Source of the DNA: Terfezia claveryi
Taxonomy: Eukaryota > Ascomycota > Pezizomycetes > Pezizales > Pezizaceae
Direction of reading: 5' to 3'
Length of the DNA: 64,000 bases
NCBI GenBank assembly: GCA_015179025.1
Contig: WHUX01000199.1
Coordinates: 30,996-94,995, forward strand
The position numbers were made by a program, and so were the translations under genes. Of the stretch, positions 22,779 to 32,880 are shown one piece after another. A model generated the notes under the pieces. It ran no database searches. It was not told where the DNA came from and was given only the letters and a program-made list of their open reading frames with translations. The first letter of the stretch is position 1. Each line of letters opens with the position of its first letter.

Positions 22779-23391
22779 TATCTTTGCTACTTATAGTAGC
22801 TAATCAGTATTCAAACTGTTCAACACTACTAACTATGATTAGAGTATTTAGCATTTTGATATAGCTTAACATAGTCAACATTAAACAGTATTGGAGAGTT
22901 CAGGGTAACTTTTGAAAATCCTAATCAATACTCAACTGGTTTAATAGTGATGAGCACACTGAACATGGCTAGCGAGTTAGCGAGTACTGGTCTGTATAGC
23001 TGATCAAGTAGTGCTTAACACATGTATTGATTTATCGGAGGACTTGTTTATTTGTGTCTGATCAAGTAGCGCTCAACACACTTATTCATTTACTGGGAAA
23101 CCCGTTCATCTGAGCCTGAAAGGGCTGAATAAGGACTATGTTCGGAGCAAGAGACTATGTTAGGACTATCATAATTCAAAGTCTTAGCCGTGTAGTCAAT
23201 AAACCCGTGTTATGTGAGTGCGGAGGGTAGACTGGTTATGCGGAGGGCATTTCTACCTACAGTTGTAAGACGCTTAGTTGATTTGTAATTGAAGTTAGGT
23301 GATAACCCGGGGATCCCAGCTGTCAGTACCATTAGACTGGGGATTGGACCGTTCCCAGTACTTTAGTGGTTGTTCCAAGTCTCATGCCTGA
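22779..23391 (+). repeat. ~610-bp dispersed repeat, copy 2
   Basis: Direct counterpart of the inverted copy at 3001-3610. Inside it, two diverged ~58-bp units follow each other, both starting TGATCAAGTAG (near 23001 and 23060). It ends at CTCATGCCTGA. No coding frame. The outer flanks of copies 1 and 2 show no clear target duplication. Confidence 0.8.
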
Positions 23392-24312
23392 GGTGCACCG
23401 GTCGATACCTTTTATTTATTGTGAGGCAATCTGCGTCTTGGCATTTACATGTATGCAACTACATGTAAATAATCACAAAAAATAAACACGAACAGACTCG
23501 TCTGGTATAAAACATTTATTTTTGTATGCAGACTAGTTTATGAATGGCCACTTATCAAATGTAACAAGTACTGAGACGTAGCTAAACTATGTCTCACATA
23601 CATATACACATCGGTTCCACATGAGAACATATTCACATACTCATGAAGCACGATGAACATATGCTTATGACATCATTACTCGCTATTAGTGTATACACAT
23701 ATATATATGCTGTATCTGCTCTACTTGATACTCAAGCAATTCGGTCAAGCAATTCATTTGACACACATGTCACTCTTGCTCTTTGTTATATATAGGAAAC
23801 CCGTGGCGAGCAAGGCATGCATATTTAGCTAGATATATAGAAAACCCGTGCATACTTAATTAGCTACTTAAGATATAGAGAAAACTCAGAAAACCCGTGG
23901 CGAGCAAGGCATGCGTATAATAGAAAACTCGTGGCGAGAAAAGCATGCTTTATTAGCTAGATATATAGAAAACTCGTGGTGAGGAAGTCTTCTTAATTGA
24001 ATCTATTTGATTCAGGCTGCCAGATACCTCCGGCTTTCTTATTTGGTGCGAAGTTTGGGATTGTGATTACACTAATTGAAGCTCTAGGTGGCTAATTGTA
24101 CATATATAAATCTGAGGCGACAGTTCTAGTTGAAAGAGATGTAGAAGGAAACTCTATAGAATTCAAGAGATGAAAAAGGGGAATTATCAATTGGGTATGC
24201 ATTAGCCAATTATTTCCTATGGTTGAATCCCATTGATAATGTTTATAGTGTATCTAGCCCCGGAGAAAAATAGTATATAAACTATGCTATGTATATAACT
24301 TCAAAGTTGGTT
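23392..24312. repeat. No gene; degenerate tandem repeat at 23796-23990
   Basis: Between about 23796 and 23990 a motif like AAACCCGTGGCGAGCAAGG recurs four or five times with varying spacers that include TTAGCTAGATATATAG. The rest of the interval has no feature I can name. Confidence 0.45.
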
Positions 24313-24386
24313 GTTTCAGCGGCAAGCTCAGTGCGAAGAAGCCAGGTTGCATGCAACAAGCCAAATTGGCTTCTTCGCCCTGAAAC
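24313..24386. repeat. Perfect-arm hairpin
   Basis: Arms GCGAAGAAGCCA (24333-24344) and TGGCTTCTTCGC (24367-24378) are exact complements. An outer pair GTTTCAG/CTGAAAC (24313-24319, 24380-24386) extends the stem with a bulge, and the loop contains the palindrome GTTGCATGCAAC. It may be a small foldback element. Function unknown. Confidence 0.5.
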
Positions 24387-24824
24387 TGGAAGTTGGGAAT
24401 GCGCTACCCAGCGTTGCAAAGTCATTTTATCTTATAGGCGTTGCCTGCGTTGCCTGCATTGCCAACTCTAAGGTGCTTACATCTTTCTTATGTGCGTTAC
24501 TAACCTCCAGGCGTCCGTTTTCTACCTTTCTCATCCTTTTTCTTCGCAATCTCGTTCCCAACGCCAATCACTATTTTCTTCCCTTGTCAACACAGTTTAC
24601 TTTTCATGCGTCCAATGTCTGCATACCCTACGTACATCCTTAGATCCCTTCAGCTGGGTACCCTGCATATCTACAATAGTGGCATGGGGGCGGACTCAAC
24701 TTATGAAAATTTGCAGAGTGCGGAAATTTGTACTTTGATCTCTACATCTACAATGGATAGATCTATCAGTTCAATTGCAATCGAACCTAGCCTGCTCGAA
24801 CAACACAGAGTAGAACCCAAATGA

Positions 24825-25103
24825 CTCCGCCGTCGAGAGGTTGATGCAACAGAGAGTGAGCGCTGCCAGTTGTTTTCGCATGCACAAGGACATCCAAAGA
24901 CAACACAGCAGGAGTTGGCACAGTGGTTTAATGTTAAGTTCAAGAAACTAATTAATCAATCCACTGTGTCTCGTGGTAGCGGAGGAAGTGGAGGTAGTGC
25001 AGGTAGTGGGGGTAGTGCAGGTAGTGGAGGTAGCGGAGGAAGTGGAGGTAGTGCAGGTAGTGGGGGTAGTGCAGGTAGTGCAGGTAGTGGAGGTAGTCAC
25101 TAG
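24825..25103 (+). pseudogene. Pogo/CENP-B-type DNA-binding domain relic fused to a Gly-Ser minisatellite
   Basis: After a TGA at 24822 the frame reads RRREVDATESERCQLFSHAQ, then PKTTQQELAQWFNVKFKKLI and NQSTVSR. This matches the N-terminal helix-turn-helix of pogo/Tigger transposases and CENP-B-like proteins (pattern ...QxELAxWFxxKFxxxINQSTVSR). At the point where that domain would end, the frame runs into about 20 six-base units of the GGTAGT/GGAAGT type (24975-25097), coding Gly-Ser-Gly-Gly-Ser-Ala. It stops at TAG 25101. The catalytic DDE domain is absent. Confidence 0.6.
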
Positions 25104-25139
25104 GAAGTAGCGGGGCAGCAGGGTGGGGACAGTGCGGGG

Positions 25140-25600
25140 CTGATGTGTAGCTAGATTTTCATAAATCGGACATTATATTCCCATATTCACGTGATTCCAA
25201 GCAAAACCTCTAGAAATGCATAACCCCTCTAATAGCATAGTACCGACGTTATGCTATTATAGAGGTTTGCCTGTATGCAATTCATCCAAATCAGGATGTG
25301 TAAAATTTGGCAGAGCTGCTGTAGTTCACCGATTGGATGTTAACAGTTCAGTATGCCATGGATATTTAGCAGTGGATATGGATCAGGGTGAGGCTTAAGG
25401 ATAATCTTGCCTATGTGCATTACAGTCGATCCTCATGGACCCCCCAATGGGACGTAATGAGTATTCTTTTTTATAAAAAATGCATTAAAATCGAATCTCT
25501 ATAATAGCATGCTCTATATATGCATAATCTCTGTATTAGCATGGACCTCCCAGTCTCGACCTGATGCCAATAGAGGGTTCGATTGTAGTTGCATGTCCGT
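25140..25600. repeat. Cluster of hairpins and terminal-repeat-like fragments
   Basis: A strong hairpin spans 25222-25267 (arms AACCCCTCTAATAGCATA and TATGCTATTATAGAGGTT, one or two mismatches). Related pieces recur at about 25494-25515 (AATCTCTATAATAGCATG) and 25565-25585 (AATAGAGGGTTCGATTGTA). Such ends are typical of pogo-like elements. With the domain relic at 24825 this suggests rearranged remnants of one pogo family. Confidence 0.4.
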
Positions 25601-26326
25601 TCTTCAAAGAATGTAAAGTCACCAACGTCAAATTGTGCAACATTTTGGTAAAAATGTGAGCCAACGTTCTTGCCTGAGCTTAGTTATCTTATGTGGCAAG
25701 GGCACAAAAAGTGGCAAAATCCCTAAAAGGCAAGCTTACCTTATGCAGCATGCATACCGTGACTGCTCTTCCTTACCCTGTATTGCAAGAATTCGCTGCA
25801 TGGCCAGGCCCAGCTCACCATGTGTTGGAAGCATCTTGAGTGGTAAGCATAGGTACTGCCAGTGGTAAGTGGGTCTGAGGCATGCCGTGCACCTCTTGTG
25901 CGAGGGACTCACACATGCATATTGACAAGTTAAGCTTCCGATGGACGGGTCGGCAACATCATCGAAATTATCAAGATACCGTAAACCTTCATTTTTCTCA
26001 TACTCGCAGGTGGCCCGGCCATTCCGTATTCTCCCGCGGGGCCCGGGCCCCTCGCGAGGTTAATTTTGTCGCTGCTGGCCCGGAACACATTATACATATA
26101 CCAACACCATTTGCTAGCGGGCTATTAAGCAATGATATATAACTGCTTCCACTATTGAAGCTGAGCATCTCGCTTTAAATACATGTATAGGGAACAAGAA
26201 AGAAATCACAGCCGACTGAAAACAAGAAGGTCTCAGCCAAGCACACCGCATAAATATTGGCACCAGAGAGTCTGGGCACGAGAGCAACAAGAAGGATAAG
26301 ATCAGCAAATAAAAAAAAGAATAGCT
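25601..26326. other. No gene seen
   Basis: Contains a GC-rich stretch at about 26005-26065 (CCCGCGGGGCCCGGGCCCC) but no frame or repeat I can assign. Confidence 0.4.
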
Positions 26327-26710
26327 TCAAATAGAGACACCGAGATACGACGCAATTTGTTGATGGCGATCCTGAACTGCAATATTCGGAAGTAGGGCTG
26401 GAAGTTGAAGTGCAACGGCAAGCTGCTGGCATTGGAGGACTATGGCTGTTATTCTTGGATCAAGCTCGCATGGATGTAGAGTAATATTACCTGTAAAGGT
26501 AGGCAATTCGTCCCGAGTGATCGCTTGAGCTTGCACTCCGTCTGGGTAGCGGAGATGTGCCTTGTTTCCGTTGTATAGACGTAACGGAAGCAATGCTTGA
26601 CTGTAATTCTGATTAGTCCCCCAATACCTATTGTCATATATGTGAGATGGTATAAACTCTCTGGATATTTGATCAAATCTGTTGCGGAACTCCTGTCTCA
26701 TGTCCTCCAT
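26327..26710 (-). CDS. Small protein of unknown function, 127 aa
   Basis: Starts at ATG 26710 and has no visible intron. The N-terminus (MEDMRQEFRNRFDQISREFI) looks helical and is followed by RYWGTNQNYSQALLPLRLYN. The end is leucine-rich (QLAVALQLPALLPNI). The pattern of an amphipathic start followed by a PLR.YNG-like segment resembles small uncharacterised proteins that are numerous in fungal genomes, but that is an impression. It could be a host gene or part of a repeat. Confidence 0.4.
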   Translation of the reverse strand: MEDMRQEFRNRFDQISREFIPSHIYDNRYWGTNQNYSQALLPLRLYNGNKAHLRYPDGVQAQAITRDELPTFTGNITLHPCELDPRITAIVLQCQQLAVALQLPALLPNIAVQDRHQQIASYLGVSI

Positions 26711-27450
26711 AGTCCTTTGTAACTCAGGACATTTGTATACTAAAACTCATAAATGTAAATCACAAAATCAACCTCCACTTAAGCTTAAATAGAACAAATA
26801 GGAAACTAATAGCCAAAAGTAATGCTCCAAAAACAAATTCCTCGATCGCCACCTCATTTTGTTTATGAGCATTCTCCATTTTCACCTTTTTCGAGAACTA
26901 GAAATAACTACCACTTCCGCCCCCCCAAAGGTAGGTATTGACCAAATTACTAGCTCTCTGTTTTCCATCACCCATAAGGAAAAAAATGAAACACAGTGTT
27001 ATGTAACCAAAGAAAGCAATAAAAACGCAAAGTATGAGCAGTGTCTTTTTTGGTGATTGCTTTCTGTTTTCCTTTTGTTTTTGGCTTTTTTTGTGGACAA
27101 ATGTCTTCCATATACAAAATATCCCCTATAAACTCCCGCACATATTCCACAGGCCTCCGAGGTATCTATATCAGTGGCTGACATGGGGAACGTTGCTTTT
27201 TGTTGTGTCACGTTGGGCGGCCCCAAACCGGTGGTGTCGGGAAAAACCTCCTTCGCATTCTCAACCTGCCTCTCCTCCGATGACTTCATGTAGATAACAA
27301 CCTTATTGTCCTATTCGATCCACATCCCATTGTTCGGGGCTCATGAGGAATAGTCGGTATTCTATGCGGAGGCTCTATTCTTCTCGATAAAACCCCGTTT
27401 TGCGTAAAATCAAACGCGATAGCTGCCTCTCGGTTGAAAAACACCTCTGT
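26711..27450. other. No gene seen
   Basis: Only short overlapping frames on both strands, none with recognisable sequence. The interval ends at the LTR of the next element. Confidence 0.4.
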
Positions 27451-27574
27451 TGTGGGGTGGGAAATGCCGGAAGAGGAAACAGATGCTAAGGAAGGGGAAA
27501 TGTATATAATGAGAGGTGGTGGATAACCTCCGTAGAGAAGACACCCTACTCTTTGCTGAACTATCGTCCCCACA
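27451..27574 (+). repeat. Left LTR, 124 bp
   Basis: Begins TGTGGGGTGGGAAAT and ends TATCGTCCCCACA. It holds a TATA-like TGTATATAATGAG near 27499-27511. Confidence 0.65.
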
Positions 27575-28037
27575 AACTGGCGGTACTGGAGAGACCAAAG
27601 AGAAACGAGGGTCCGTCTTCGTCTCATTATATCGTCGTTCCGTCGTTTTCTCGATATCTTCGTTTTGTCCGTGTTTCGCTCGTATAGGTGTTCGTTTTGT
27701 CTCCTACTTTTATCTCTATAACTGTTATCATTCGCCAAGCAGGACGTCCGTGTCGTCTCGTTATCATCTCGTGCTTTTGAATCCGATAACCGTATCGTTT
27801 GCATTTAACCTTATTCATTACCTCTCTACATTTTGTCTCCATCTTTGTGTACAAGCTGGTTGGAAAGTCAACGGCATGTGGTGTACTTTTCGAAATACAG
27901 TTGCTTTGAGGGATGTATTGCTTGCCTTGATGACCATCCTAGGTGGACCGGACGTTTAAAACAGAGGAACGGAAGAGTTTTTAGGTTCCAATACGTGCTT
28001 GTTGTGACCTGTAGTATTCAACCGAAGGTTATCAATT

Positions 28038-29128
28038 ATGTCGGCTACAGAAGAAGATATCCGTCCATTTGAAGGACTCAACGATGGAAGAGAGGACATC
28101 AAGATCTTTCTTGATGACGTCGAGTTTCTGGAGGAATGTCATGATGGGAAAACACCGGCGTCAGCTAAGACAATGTTGAGGGTGTTTCGCCGATTCTTGA
28201 AGGTGATGCTTATGAGTTTTGGTGTTACTTGGAGGAAGATGTACAAGCAGATTGGGAACAACTGAAAACTACGTTTACAGAGAAATTTGCCATCAGCAAG
28301 TCGCTGTCAACCGTTCAACGAATGGGTATCAAAAACCAATTGATGTCGTTAAAGCAAGGTTCGAAGCATATTTCCGAGTATATTAGAGAAGCTCGAAGTC
28401 TGTCATTGAAAGTCCCTAAAGAGATGGATGAGTTCTTGGCTATGGCCTTCGTTGGTGGAATGGCGGACCAAGGGAAGAAAGAGCGAGTGTCATTTGCAGT
28501 TTCTGGAGAGTCGGAGCAAGCTGGTGGATTGAAGTTTACAAGAGTGGTTGAGTTGGTTAAATCTGCGTACATTGTTATAGGTCAACAATCGTTGTTGGAA
28601 AAATCAAGTGCTTACGGCAGCATCAGCCTCTACGGATAAGATGGATGAAGTTATTACGCTATTGAAGAATCTCCAAAGCAACGGTCCTCGCGGGGTGGAG
28701 GGCAGAACCATGGAAATATGCAGCAGTACACTGGAAGTGCTACATCAGAAACCCAAACAATGGTACCCTTTTGGTTAAATATTCAACGACCAGTCAATCC
28801 GAATATTACATGCTACAACTGCGGAGGAAAAGGACATTACTCTACATCATGCTCTAATTCATCGCTATCAGCAGCTGATCAGAGGACGATACGAGACCAA
28901 GTAACAGCTCAGACTGCAAATTACAGAGCTCGGATTGTAGCTGCGTCTGCGCTGCCCTTGGTAATTGGTCCTCAGCTGGGTACGGAAGGTCATTTGGATG
29001 CAATGGTATTACCAGTTGGAAGAAAGGAGAACGTCAGTACGACCAGGTTGGATGAGGTTACTTATGTGGTGGCATTGACAGTAAAGGTGCCAGAACCGCT
29101 GGTGGCAGCAGCAGGGGAAAAAGAATGA
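28038..29128 (+). pseudogene. Gag with CCHC knuckle, frameshifted
   Basis: Starts at ATG 28038 (MSATEEDIRPFEGLNDGRED). A one-base frameshift near 28200 moves the frame to the one seen at 28229-28639, with DWEQLKTTFTEKF and SLKQGSKHISEYIREARSL, typical of the gypsy capsid region. After another interruption at about 28640 a zinc knuckle CYNCGGKGHYSTSC appears at about 28811-28852. The product would package RNA if intact. Confidence 0.7.
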
Positions 29129-29770
29129 GACCGATGAATGAAGGTGGACAGGAGGATACAGCGAAGGTATTGAAGACCAAAGGTGACTTGGTATTTGTTG
29201 GAGTAGCAGAGCAGGGAGATAAACAACTCGATGAACAGCTCAACGAACAGCTCAACGAACAGCTCAATGAACAACAGCTCCACGAACAGCTCGATAAACA
29301 GCCTAGCAGGATCTAATATGAGAAACAATACAGTCCCTATACAACTTGACGGTTCAAAGCTTCCAGTAGATGATATCGACGTGACGAAGGTGGACGTACT
29401 GCAGAAGAGGGAAGCTGGGAATGTCCCTATTGCCCGAGTGGATTTGATGTTGGCACAATTATTTGATGATGGTACAAAATTGCGAAAACAATTGGCACTG
29501 TTACTAAGATCCCCTATTCTTGGTGCTTGGAAGCAGAAGGCTATGGCAGTGAGAGCTTTGAAGGCACAAGTCGCACCTATTGTGGCAACTTACACTTCTC
29601 CGTTGGTTGATAGGGAGTTGATAATCGATCTGATTGATCTGGAGGTGGGAAAGAGGGGAAAATGGAATCAAGATGGGTGGGGCCATTCAAAGTGTTACGA
29701 TTCAGTGCGTCTGATAATGCGTGGGTTCGGGTGATTCGACACTTCATTGGGCGCAGACGGTGTCTCGCTT
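29129..29770 (+). pseudogene. Deleted polyprotein remainder with integrase C-terminal tail
   Basis: A 12-bp tandem repeat (29225-29300, CTCAACGAACAG-type) codes LNEQ repeats. A linker follows, then at 29660-29750 the frame reads KMESRWVGPFKVLRFS, which resembles the SH3-like C-terminal domain of gypsy integrases (xxSRWxGPxKV). A deletion that fused linker and integrase end explains the missing enzymes. Confidence 0.45.
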
Positions 29771-29913
29771 GAAGAGGGGGGGATGGGTGTTGGTCAAGGA
29801 GGGGATATTTATGTTCCGCTTATGCTTGTGGTATTGTTGGAGGCGGGAGTTGGAAGTCTGGCTTGTTTGTCTTTCTCCGCACGGGACGTACTATGTGAAA
29901 GTGGTGGATGGCC

Positions 29914-30027
29914 CGTGGGGTGGGAAATTCCGGAAGAGGTAACAAAGGGGAAATGTATATAATGGGAGGTGGTGGACAACCTCCGTAGAAAAGACACCCT
30001 ACTCTTTGCTGAACTATCGTCGCCACA
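29914..30027 (+). repeat. Right LTR, 114 bp
   Basis: Matches the left LTR from GTGGGGTGGGAAAT to CGTCGCCACA. The first base is C instead of T, and about 10 bp present in the left copy are missing. Confidence 0.65.
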
Positions 30028-30129
30028 CCAAAATTTCTCTTTCTTGTGGCGTTATACCCTCACCAATTCGCAGATTTTGCATCCATTCCGAATATGCGGT
30101 CCCACGGTGACGGTGATTGTGACAGACGG

Positions 30130-30475
30130 GAGGGTTATTTTTTTTTCTTTTTCTTTTCAAGCCTGTACGTCTATGGAGCCCTAGGCTATGAGACGGCCGC
30201 ATTCCCGCTTCTTTAAAGACTTGGTTATTTCCTCCACACTGCCCACGGAACAACAGGCCACCCTAACCCCCTATCCAGCACTACCGAGGCCCATTTGGAA
30301 TCATTCTCAGTATAACTTCACCGACTAAGCACGGGGAAACCTCCTTAGGACAAACCCGTGCTCCTTGGCTGTTAGGAAATCTTTGAGGGAGGCAGGATTC
30401 GAACCTACGAACGCAATTGCATTCACTAGGATGGTCTCTAACTACACCCATCCACTCTTCTGGGGAGGATGACTA
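30130..30475 (-). mobile_element. tRNA-derived SINE, about 345 bp
   Basis: On the minus strand a tRNA-like head has an A-box-like TGGGTGTAGTTAGAG (about 30455) and a B-box GGTTCGAATCC (about 30399-30409) at the normal distance. About 230 bp of body and an A-rich tail (30130-30153) follow. The last ~100 bp of body plus tail resemble the 3' end of the ORF1-type retroposon at 3619-3725: CCTGTT.TTC.GT.GG, CAAGTCTT, GCGGCC/GGGGCC, and GTACAG before the tail. This fits a SINE that borrows the 3' end of a partner LINE. No clear target duplication. Confidence 0.55.
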
Positions 30476-31221
30476 CCAAAGTGTTGATTGGGGTGCTGCT
30501 TTTCCAGTGCTGCTCATTCTATAGGCTCCTTCTCATAGCCTTTTAGCAATAGAAACACATTGGTGAGCAGCTTACATTAGGAGGATGACGAGGCACAATA
30601 GGAGGACACTGAGGACATTTATGATGATGACGGGTTGGGCGGTAACGATTCTAGGGAATGAATATGAAGTTGGGAATAGATATGAAGTTGGGAACTGATA
30701 TGACGCTGTGGGATGGGAGGAAGGAGCAGGATAAGAGAACGAGGGCTTTCACCCTCAGCGGTTTCAGGTCGATAATGTCGGGACAGCTACTGAAAGTGCT
30801 GCATTGGCGGATAGTCTAGGACATTCTGTGCCTAGCTCTCCTTCCCCGTTTAGTGCTGATGATGGCGAATATCAGCGTATTGACCAAACCTCCCAAAATA
30901 ATCGCGGAGTGCCATTGTCGCTGCCGCTTTTGAATTCCCGCGCCCACTAGGTTCTCTTGATTGGTTGGAGCACGTTGCCTCGAGCTACTTTGCGGCCGGC
31001 CAATCCGGTAATACCAGAGAGCCTGGTGGAAATCGTCCCGGACCGGGTCCGCGTGCTAGAGAGCTGTTCCTAATCCGATATTGCTGCTCCGTTCGCTACT
31101 GGCTCTCCCACGTCTCGTGAAAATCCGTCATAAGTTTCCTTCTTATGCTGGTTGGAAAAGTAGTTTGGGGTTCCCTCAAGTCAACATAGTTCCATTTCGC
31201 TCTATCCCGCAGGAACCCACT
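30476..31221. other. No gene seen
   Basis: Short frames only. It lies downstream of the four-exon gene on the minus strand and may include its terminator region. Confidence 0.4.
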
Positions 31222-32437
31222 CTACTCATTTCTCCCTCCCCATACCCAGAACGCATTCTCCGCCCTAAGCTGGGAATCCCAGGGCCTCCCAGTCTCCCCA
31301 GCATCCCTCATACTCCTGTCCTCCCCAGCCAGCTCCCCTCTCATCCTCTCCTCCCATTCATCTTGCTCCCTCAGCACTTGGGCATGTAGCATATCCTGTA
31401 CCTGCTCTTCCACTCCCCTGCTGACCATCTCCACATCCCCTAACGCAATTGGCTCCTGCGCCAATTCCAGCTCTAAGTCAATTATCCACTCATCAACTAC
31501 CTGGGCGAGTTCCTCTGCCTGTTCCGCGAGAACCTCCTGCATCAGGAGAGTCAAGCGAGGATTATCAGGCCAGTTCCCTGAATCGTAATCTGCAGTGGGA
31601 ACATCGTAGTAGATGTCGGACGCGCGGCGGGTTGAACTCCATTTCACCGGCCAGTCATTATTGGAGAGGTTTATTTCCCCGCACCGGTGTCCTGGTATTA
31701 GTGGTTCGAGGTTGAGTGGTGGTTGGGATGGCCTTCCTACTTTCTGATGCTGATGTCGTGCTCGTTTCCGTTCCCGTGGAGGAGGCTCCAGCACTTGTTT
31801 TATGGTAAGGGTTTTGGTGCATATAAAGTTTCAGAATCAGCTATTACATACCTTCAAAGTCTGGTACCAGTTCTGGAGGTGGGGGTGGTGGAGGTGCCCT
31901 CTGACGCTGGCGGCATCGTCGCTTTGGTTCCCGTAGTGCACTTTCTGGACCTTGTTGTACTACTGTGTGATTGTAAGTAAATGGAACAGTATATAGATGT
32001 GCACAGGATATTGCATACCGTCATCCTCTTTACTCAAGTTTTCGTGATTACGTTTCTGACCCAGAGCCCGCTCCTCTGGCTTCCAGTCACTGAATAAGTC
32101 GGCAAGATTGTCGAGGTCATGATTGTTCAGTGTTTCTTCATGAACCACTGGGCGCTCCTCCATTGTTTCGACAGTATTGGCTTTTGAGACTGGTTTTGCA
32201 ACTATATACCGGTAATGACTGTGAGTTGTTGATCTATGAAGGAATGGCCCACAAGGGCTAGATACCTATATCTCCGTTCAACTTCTGGTAATCCCCTATC
32301 TGGGCTTGATCCCCAATACCCCACCCATGCAGTAATGCAATTACCTCATTGATATCCTCCTCTAATGCCTCCACCCTAGCCTCTTTAATCCTGCGATTGA
32401 ATTCATTCTCCTTTGGTGCCTGTTCTCTTTCGTCCAT
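31222..32437 (-). CDS. Four-exon gene of unknown function, predicted 345 aa
   Basis: Exons on the minus strand are 32437-32266, 32201-32019, 31962-31852 and 31793-31222. The three introns (64, 56 and 58 nt) begin GTATCT, GTATGC and GTATGT and end in AG. Joining them gives an unbroken frame of 346 codons including the stop. The N-terminus has a helical, charged stretch (RRIKEARVEALEEDINEV). The middle is basic and proline-rich (LREPKRRCRQRQRAPPPPPP, ERKRARHQHQK), possibly nuclear. The C-terminal half is acidic and helical (MQEVLAEQAEELAQVVDEW). I know no family. Intact splice sites and frame suggest a real, possibly active gene. Confidence 0.65.
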
Positions 32438-32880
32438 ACTTGATTGGTTGACTTTTCGTCCTGCTGCTGGTTGGCACTGGAGGCTAGAAAGGGTATCCCA
32501 GCACTGACCCATCCCATGACCTGGAATGTGGCAAAGATGTTTCTGAAGTTTGTGGGTAATAGTTGAAAATGGGCGTATAGGTCGGTGTGGTGGCGAATCG
32601 AGGACTTGTAGGCTCAGGAAGATGTGTAAGGCCGGTTGAGTGGGTGTAGATGATAAGTGAGGGGTCGAGTTGGCTTTAGTCAATCTGTTGATGTGACGGA
32701 AACACTGTTGTGCCCGTAAAACAGTGTCTCTGGCTAATTCGAAGCAGGGTATGAGCGTAGGAGTGAGGGTAGAAGGAGTGGGGGTAGAAGGAGTGAGGGT
32801 AGAAGGAGTGAGCGTAGAAGGAGTGAGCGTAGAAGGAGTGAGGTGAGTGTAGAAGTAGTAAAGTGAGCGTAGAAGCAGTG
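32438..32880. repeat. Upstream region of the four-exon gene with a 15-bp minisatellite
   Basis: About eight units of GTAGAAGGAGTGAGG/C occupy 32755-32880. The minus-strand frame through them reads (S/T)TLTP repeats, but the frame is probably accidental. The array ends about 320 bp upstream of the start codon at 32437. Confidence 0.55.

Larger units (their letters stand above)
27451..30027 (+). mobile_element. LTR retrotransposon with gag and only an integrase tail
   Basis: Short LTR-like direct repeats (27451-27574 and 29914-30027) share nearly all positions over about 114 bp. The left one has the inverted ends TGTGGGG/CCCCACA. Between them are gag, a zinc knuckle, a short linker and the C-terminal end of an integrase. 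Protease, reverse transcriptase, RNase H and the integrase core are missing, so the element is deleted and non-autonomous. I see no matching target duplication (TCTGT left, CCAAA right). Confidence 0.7.

Noticed and set aside
25216..25398. Short + strand frame after the minisatellite
   Set aside because: It overlaps a hairpin with terminal-repeat features and has no recognisable sequence.
27286..27804. 172-codon minus-strand frame over the left LTR
   Set aside because: It runs antisense through an LTR and the leader of a + strand element and has no protein-like conservation signal.
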